In this document: positions 41,564-46,537 of the stretch, piece by piece
Position numbering within the stretch: the stretch's first letter is position 1
How the letters are laid out: every line of letters starts with the position of its first letter
From: K189A clade bacterium
GTDB taxonomy: Bacteria > Pseudomonadota > Gammaproteobacteria > Pseudomonadales > Azotimanducaceae
Length of the DNA stretch: 46,537 nt
Assembly (NCBI GenBank): GCA_902613475.1
Contig: CACMHG010000013.1
Location: forward strand, 1-46,537
Direction of reading: 5' to 3'
Position numbers and translations under genes: made by a program
The notes under the pieces: generated by a model
What the model saw: the letters and a program-made list of their open reading frames with translations, nothing else
Told to the model about the DNA's origin: nothing
Databases searched by the model: none

Positions 41564-43309
41564 TTACCCGCCGCCAGCGCTTTCCAGTGCCGTAGTGTTC
41601 GTGCTCTGGTCCACCAGTTGCGTCTTGGGAACGTCCCCCACATAACGAATGGTAGTGAAGCCGAAAAACATTTCGTGCATGGTCTGGAGTCCAAAAAAGA
41701 CCGGGCGCGTGGGATCCGGGTTGCCAGGGTTACGGTCCGAGTTGTCCATGGCACCTTCTGCAATCAATTTCGTACCAGCCGGCAAGAATAAAGGCTCTTC
41801 CAGCTCGTACTTAAATTGCCAATTGAAATCGTATTTCGGCACCGACAGCAAATTCTTTGTGGTGCCATCGGGGAATTCCGCCGAGTAACTCATGTACTTA
41901 CCGCGAAAATGCATATGCGGCATCATCTCATACAAATAGGCATCACGTTCGATCAACTCCTCGCCACGCAGTTTATGCTCTTTCGCCCCGGGTGGGATCA
42001 TGAAGCGGCGCTGTCCCGCAACGCCGCCAGACATGACGTACTTTGGTGGCTCATCGTGCAGGAAGATACCAATGCGCGTTGCGTCAACGGTCTCACGACC
42101 CGACGTGGTGTAGTGCATCTGCAGCAGTAGGTTGGAACCTGCGGGGATCAGGCGGCCGCTGTTGTCTTGAAAAGAATCTGGCTGCCTGCCCGGCGCGAAA
42201 CCGCCAATGCCCAGCCCGGTGCCATCATCGTCCCTGCCATCATTCTCGGTTTTGTCGGCAGGGCTTTGTAAATAGGTAATGACGTGGTGCAAGACCTGAC
42301 GGTCTCCAGGCAGGAACTCGATCCCGCTTACCCAGACGTCTTTATCCAGGTTGAGTTCTACCGGCACATAGCGGTAATCGACCACACCCGTAGCTGGTAT
42401 CGCTTGGGGGGCCACATCCAAAATGATATCTGGCTCGCCCAAGGAGAACTCTGGATCATCGAATTTGAGGGCGGCAAGTTGATCTTCGCCCTCACCCCGC
42501 GGCGATCCGTCTTCGATCCACTGGATCAGCTTTTGTTTTTCTTCAATGGAAAGCCCGGCAACGTCCTTGATCGGCATGCCCACATGGGGATCAATTTGGC
42601 CTGGAGGCATGCGTTTGGTCATGACAACTTCTTTCATCATCGGTGACCACCCCATGACCATGGCGTGGCTAGACATCGACCAGGGCGCGATGGCGCCATC
42701 GTGATGGCAGGAAACGCAATTACGCTCGAGTATTGGCACGATGTCTGCGTTATAGGATACCGGCCCAACGTTTGCGTACTGAATCGGCTCGCCCGTTACC
42801 GCGTTACTCGCGGTTTGGCTGGACACCTGTAACAAACCGCCGTCCAATGCGGTGAGGGTAGTTTTGAGCTCATCCGTACTCGTGCGCTGCATCAGTGTGG
42901 CAGTTTGAGGATTAAGTACGAAGACCTCACCAAATGTGCGTGCCGACAGGCTTTTTGCGACGAGCTGGCTCTCGTCCATCAACACTGGCAGGTCGATTCG
43001 TTGACTGTCGAGAGCTGCCCTCACTGCCTCTCTATCCATTTCAGGGTTTGGGTTCAGCACCCAGAATACGACATCGTCTGAACGGGTCGCAGCCAACTCA
43101 GCAAACGCGCTGAGTTGCTCCTTGTCTGCCTGACTCGACAACCCGCTCACCAAAACTGCCACAGCCTGGTAGTCACCGTAGTAACTAAGCTGGTGGAATC
43201 TCCCCTGATCGTCGAGGAGAGCAAAATCGCCAATCCGCTCATTAGCGACAGCAGTATTCGCCAGCGCAAGGACCAGTGAGAGTAAAAAACCTATTCGCGC
43301 AAATTTCAT
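41564..43309 (-). CDS. Secreted redoxin-like / cytochrome c / copper monooxygenase-like fusion protein
   Basis: This 581-aa exported protein has a signal peptide (cut probably after VANA-like residues near 22). Residues 24-165 resemble a thioredoxin/AhpC-type fold but lack the reactive cysteines. Residues 185-270 hold one haem c site, NCVSCHHDG (Cys198, Cys201, His202), with a likely axial Met in RMPPGQ (Met234). Residues 290-560 resemble the copper type II ascorbate-dependent monooxygenases (PHM/DBM): His341-His342, His399 in QMHYTTSG, His465 and His467 in MMPHMHFRG, and Met544 or Met547 near the end. All six copper ligands expected from PHM thus appear present. GAGGTAG-like AGGTAG precedes the ATG. 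The substrate is unknown. It is divergent from an RND-type exporter. Confidence 0.8.
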   Translation of the reverse strand: MKFARIGFLLSLVLALANTAVANERIGDFALLDDQGRFHQLSYYGDYQAVAVLVSGLSSQADKEQLSAFAELAATRSDDVVFWVLNPNPEMDREAVRAALDSQRIDLPVLMDESQLVAKSLSARTFGEVFVLNPQTATLMQRTSTDELKTTLTALDGGLLQVSSQTASNAVTGEPIQYANVGPVSYNADIVPILERNCVSCHHDGAIAPWSMSSHAMVMGWSPMMKEVVMTKRMPPGQIDPHVGMPIKDVAGLSIEEKQKLIQWIEDGSPRGEGEDQLAALKFDDPEFSLGEPDIILDVAPQAIPATGVVDYRYVPVELNLDKDVWVSGIEFLPGDRQVLHHVITYLQSPADKTENDGRDDDGTGLGIGGFAPGRQPDSFQDNSGRLIPAGSNLLLQMHYTTSGRETVDATRIGIFLHDEPPKYVMSGGVAGQRRFMIPPGAKEHKLRGEELIERDAYLYEMMPHMHFRGKYMSYSAEFPDGTTKNLLSVPKYDFNWQFKYELEEPLFLPAGTKLIAEGAMDNSDRNPGNPDPTRPVFFGLQTMHEMFFGFTTIRYVGDVPKTQLVDQSTNTTALESAGGG

Positions 43310-43440
43310 AATAACTACCTATGCAAATTCGTCCTTTCGTTGATGCAGATGTTAGCTGAACGCGGAAAAAAATGCGTCGAAAATCAGGGCCATTTGTAGC
43401 AACCTTCGCCCGCAGCATTTCCCGCAGTTAAGGAAAATTT

Positions 43441-45756
43441 ATGGCCACGGACTTAGGCATTTGGTTAGTCCAACATCGGTTTAAACTGGCCGTAGTCGCA
43501 TTACTGGTTACCATCATCGGTGGCTGGGGCGTACAGTTCACGCGATTCGATGGCACCAATGAAAGCCTCTTTGCTGAGGCAGACGAGTACAAGGCCGAGG
43601 TCGATCAAGCGAGAGTCGACTTTCCCTCTTCCGCGCCTCGTTTAACCATGGCCTTTGAGGTTGACGGCGACATATTCAACCTGCGCACGCTAACCGCCAT
43701 AGACGAACTGACACGACGCTATATTGAAATCGATTCGGCAATTGCGCTGTCTTCCATTCTCACCTATCGCGTCAGTGAGGCAGACAAAGAGATCCTGGGG
43801 CGCAGTTATCTGTTCCCCGACCTCGATGACATAACCGAGGCCAATCTCCAACAAATCAAAACCATCGCCCTTAGCGACGAAGATCTGACCCAAGCAAGGT
43901 TGACATCAGCCGGCAACGTTACGCTTGCAACCGTCAGCTACAGCGTCAGCGAGGATACGTCCGAGGCCCGTCTTGCAGTGGCAGAATCAGCGGTAGTGCT
44001 GAGAGACTCGTTGAGGCAACAGTACCCGGACATACGCATCTACCTCGTCGGCGGTCCAATGTTCGAGCGTGACAGCAATCTCGCTCGTGAAAAAGACAAC
44101 AAAGTGCTCCTCCCCTTGGTTGTCATAGCCGGGGTGCTTTTGCTGTGGTTTTGCCTCGGGTCCCTGCTCTCATCCATCGCTCTGGCCGTCGTCGCTTTAA
44201 CGACCATTATCGTGACCGTTGGTACCCACGCATTATTGGACATACCGCTGAATCAAATTTCACGGCTGGGCCCCGCCGTGGCGGGTATCGTCGCATTCGC
44301 CGACGGCATTCATGTGCTCTCGGTCTATGCACAAAAAATATTGCGGGGCACGGATCGAAAACAGGCGCTGATTGAGAGCATCAACATTAACTTCAGGCCC
44401 ATCGCGCTGGCGACCGTCACCACGACTATGGGGTTTTTGAGCCTCAATTTGAGCAGCGCGCCGGCCATATATGGCTTCGGCAATATCGTCGCCATTGGGG
44501 TCATCTGGGCATTCTTCTTCACAGTATTTTTGTTGCCAGCGATGATCCTCCTCATTCCAGCCCGCAGTATCGCCAAGCCTCTGGGTGTTTCTGGCTTTAT
44601 CGAAGGTGTGCTGAGGTTGGTAGCCAGGCGGGAAAAAACGCTGTTTTGGGGGTTCCTTGGCCTAATCGCCGTGACCTTGTTCATGCTCCCCCTCAACAAA
44701 CTGGACAACGACCCCTTTGACTTTATCGACGAAGGGTCGGACCTCAGCGTGATTGTGGAAATCCAGCAACGCGAATTCGAAAATGATCGGGGGCTCGCCT
44801 TCGTCGTCAGAAGTAATGAGTATTACGGCATCACGAATCGGGATTTTCTGGACAAAGTTGATGACATCGCGACACAGCTTGAAGCCGACCCGCAAATAAG
44901 TTGGGTATCGACCTATACCGATTATCTAAAACTCAGAAACAAGGCCGCTAACGATGATGACGAGGCTTATGAGGTTATCCCGGAGGATCAGCTAACGGTT
45001 ATTGACTACCTTGTGGGTTATCAGCTCGTTGCGGAGATCGACCCCAACCTCGGCCAGATATTCAACAAAGACTACTCCGCCATTTACCTGTATGTCGCCA
45101 CGTCTGGGCTGTCTGACGAGGAGATTTTGCAGCTGGCGAACAAGATCGATGTCCTGGCAGAAAATTACGCTTCCGAGAGCTTTCAGGTCACTCACGCGAA
45201 TAACACTATTCTGGGGGCGAGACTGAATCAGATCATCAGCACCGAGCTATTCACTGGATTTTCTCTTAGTTTGGTCATGATCACTTTGACCATGATGATT
45301 GGGCTGCGCAGTCTGCGATATGGCCTGCTGAGCATCGCCCCAAACGTCTTCCCGATCACGATTGTTTTTGGCCTGTGGGGGTTAATTGAGGGTAACCTCA
45401 GCCCCTACGTTTTGATGCTTTTAGCGGTCAGTATTGGCCTCGTGGTAGACGACTCTGTTCACGTACTCAGCAAATACAAAACTGCGAGAGACAGCGGCAA
45501 GTCGCCGGGAGAATCCATTGAAGATTCAATCTCCCTCGCAGGCAGTGCGATCACGATCACCACGCTTTGGATGTCCGTCGGCATAGCGCTGATGGGATTC
45601 TCCAGTACGACGATTTTCCAAAACCTGACCTCGATCATCACGCCAATTATCGTCATCGCGTTGTTCCTGGATTTGCTCTTTCTGCCATCTCTGTTGACGC
45701 GATTCGACAGCTGGATTGACCGAACCCGCCCAAGCAAAGAGACTGTTGCCACGTAA
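43441..45756 (+). CDS. RND-superfamily exporter (MMPL-like)
   Basis: This large inner-membrane protein of 771 aa consists of two similar halves. Each half has one N-terminal helix, a periplasmic loop of some 150-200 residues and a bundle of five helices. The repeated motif is AGIVAFADGIHVLSVY (Asp288) in the first half and GLVVDDSVHVLSKY (Asp670-Asp671) in the second, which are the proton-relay positions of this family. It resembles the hydrophobe or lipid exporters annotated as MMPL or 'predicted exporter' and not the AcrB-type drug pumps; no membrane-fusion or outer-membrane partner is present. AAGGAAA precedes the ATG. A lipoprotein amidohydrolase follows after 12 nt. The cargo is unknown. 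Confidence 0.9.
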   Translation: MATDLGIWLVQHRFKLAVVALLVTIIGGWGVQFTRFDGTNESLFAEADEYKAEVDQARVDFPSSAPRLTMAFEVDGDIFNLRTLTAIDELTRRYIEIDSAIALSSILTYRVSEADKEILGRSYLFPDLDDITEANLQQIKTIALSDEDLTQARLTSAGNVTLATVSYSVSEDTSEARLAVAESAVVLRDSLRQQYPDIRIYLVGGPMFERDSNLAREKDNKVLLPLVVIAGVLLLWFCLGSLLSSIALAVVALTTIIVTVGTHALLDIPLNQISRLGPAVAGIVAFADGIHVLSVYAQKILRGTDRKQALIESININFRPIALATVTTTMGFLSLNLSSAPAIYGFGNIVAIGVIWAFFFTVFLLPAMILLIPARSIAKPLGVSGFIEGVLRLVARREKTLFWGFLGLIAVTLFMLPLNKLDNDPFDFIDEGSDLSVIVEIQQREFENDRGLAFVVRSNEYYGITNRDFLDKVDDIATQLEADPQISWVSTYTDYLKLRNKAANDDDEAYEVIPEDQLTVIDYLVGYQLVAEIDPNLGQIFNKDYSAIYLYVATSGLSDEEILQLANKIDVLAENYASESFQVTHANNTILGARLNQIISTELFTGFSLSLVMITLTMMIGLRSLRYGLLSIAPNVFPITIVFGLWGLIEGNLSPYVLMLLAVSIGLVVDDSVHVLSKYKTARDSGKSPGESIEDSISLAGSAITITTLWMSVGIALMGFSSTTIFQNLTSIITPIIVIALFLDLLFLPSLLTRFDSWIDRTRPSKETVAT

Positions 45757-45768
45757 GGGGAGAAAAAG

Positions 45769-46537
45769 ATGCTGAAATTGTGGAGTCGCAGCCTCGCTCA
45801 CAGAGCGATAGGCATCGCCGGAACGACGGCTGCCCTCGCACTGAGTGTGGCCTGCTCAGATGCACCCGATGTCCAGCCCGCCGAGGCCACCGAGGTCGAT
45901 AGACAAATCGTTGATCTCGTTTTTTATAACGGTCATGTGCTCACCGTCGATGAGGCATTTAGCGTGCATCAGGTGCTGGTCGTTGATGACGGCAAAGTCA
46001 TCACTAGCGGCACGCAAGAGCTGCTACAAATCTACGAAGGTGAGTCAACTGTTGACCTTGCAGGCAACACGTTGATGCCGGGATTCAATGATTCGCATAC
46101 CCATCTTTCAGGCGATGCCAGGCGATATATTGATCTCAATCAAGTGTCTTCCATAGCGCAGATACAGTCCCTAGTTCGCGCGAAGGCCCAGGCGTTGGGG
46201 CCCGGTGAGTGGATTACTGGCTACGGTTGGTCCGAGGATGAACTGTCCGAACAGCGCAAACCAAACCGTTACGACCTGGACGATGCAGCCCCCAACAATC
46301 CTGTCGTGCTAACCCGCGCAGGCGCTCACAGTGCCGTGGCGTCGAGCCTTGCCTTGACTGCCGCCAATATTACTGCCAATACACCAGATCCTGAGGGTGG
46401 TGTGATTGAGCGAGGTACCACAGGCGAGCCCAGCGGTATCATACGAGAGCGCCACAGCTTGGTCTTGGATTTGGTTCCCCCTGCTACCGAAGAGGAACTG
46501 GCCAGCAGTCTGACCGTCAACCTAAATGCTCTACTAT
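45769..46537 (+). CDS. Amidohydrolase-family lipoprotein, YtcJ-like (3' end outside window)
   Basis: The first 256 residues of a metal-dependent hydrolase are visible and no stop occurs before the window ends. It has a signal-peptide-like start with a possible lipobox ending at Cys29 (LSVAC), so it is probably a lipoprotein. The amidohydrolase fold is shown by LVFYNGHVLTVDEAF, VVDDGKVITSGT, NTLMPGFNDSHTHL (His110-X-His112, metal site) and WITGYGWSEDEL, all typical of the YtcJ/amidohydrolase 3 group. AAGGGGAGA lies before the ATG and the exporter gene ends 12 nt upstream, so the two are co-transcribed. Substrate unknown; members act on amides and ureides. Confidence 0.88.
   Translation, partial: MLKLWSRSLAHRAIGIAGTTAALALSVACSDAPDVQPAEATEVDRQIVDLVFYNGHVLTVDEAFSVHQVLVVDDGKVITSGTQELLQIYEGESTVDLAGNTLMPGFNDSHTHLSGDARRYIDLNQVSSIAQIQSLVRAKAQALGPGEWITGYGWSEDELSEQRKPNRYDLDDAAPNNPVVLTRAGAHSAVASSLALTAANITANTPDPEGGVIERGTTGEPSGIIRERHSLVLDLVPPATEEELASSLTVNLNALL

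Noticed and set aside
44325..44708. 127-codon minus-strand frame
   Set aside because: Antisense to a well-conserved membrane domain of the exporter; no motif.
1..46537. tRNA, rRNA, CRISPR, riboswitch or prophage signals
   Set aside because: None found by eye. A dedicated covariance-model search could still find a small RNA in the longer gaps.

Overview
The window looks like chromosomal DNA from an aerobic, probably marine gammaproteobacterium. I would guess the OM60/NOR5 (Halieaceae) neighbourhood or a relative, but this is inferred from gene content and not proven. Supporting signs are a type II secretion cluster of pseudomonad-like order, oxygen-dependent HemF, a DUF1285 protein, a complete acyl-CoA dehydrogenase to ETF to ubiquinone route, a sodium-coupled amino-acid symporter, and an SOS mutagenesis cassette behind a CTG-N10-CAG LexA box. 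Genes are densely packed and often overlap by 1-8 nt. I saw no rRNA, tRNA, CRISPR array, insertion sequence or phage gene.

Layout. 1-6.3 kb: end of a beta-propeller-like protein, a chloramphenicol-phosphotransferase-like kinase, a phosphopantetheinyl transferase coupled to a nucleoside transporter, threonine aldolase, an exbD with no exbB beside it, an SMP-30 hydrolase and a BON-domain lipoprotein. 6.3-10.3 kb: hemF and two acyl-CoA dehydrogenases, the first with a long N-terminal extension. 10.4-12.8 kb: a signalling patch with a cNMP-binding protein, a metallo-beta-lactamase-fold hydrolase, a response regulator whose 5' end appears frameshifted, and an intact CheY/DivK-like receiver. 12.9-20.5 kb: the T2SS operon gspE-F-G-H-I-J-K-L-M on the minus strand, without gspC, gspD or gspN. 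20.7-25.6 kb: pyrB, then etfBA divergent from etfD (ETF-ubiquinone oxidoreductase). 25.6-30.8 kb: a DUF1285 protein, moaA, a murF outside any dcw cluster, and sppA. 30.9-35.5 kb: an AGCS symporter with a large insertion, a heptamer repeat, alkaline phosphatase and glutathione reductase. 35.65-41.5 kb: imuA-imuB-dnaE2 under a LexA box. 41.5 kb to the end: a three-part redoxin-like/cytochrome c/copper monooxygenase-like protein, divergent from an RND-type exporter that is followed by a lipoprotein amidohydrolase cut by the window edge.

How the genes connect. The acyl-CoA dehydrogenases pass electrons to EtfAB and then to EtfD and the quinone pool. The nine gsp genes supply the ATPase, platform and pseudopilus, and need a secretin and GspC from elsewhere. 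imuA, imuB and dnaE2 together form the damage-inducible mutasome.

The items most worth a second look are the copper/cytochrome fusion protein at 41564-43309, the broken response regulator at 12042-12408 with its signalling neighbours, the apparently leaderless LexA-controlled imuA promoter, the AGCS insertion, and the dyad-rich etfB-etfD intergenic region. I did not find a clearly novel multi-gene system that I could defend strongly.
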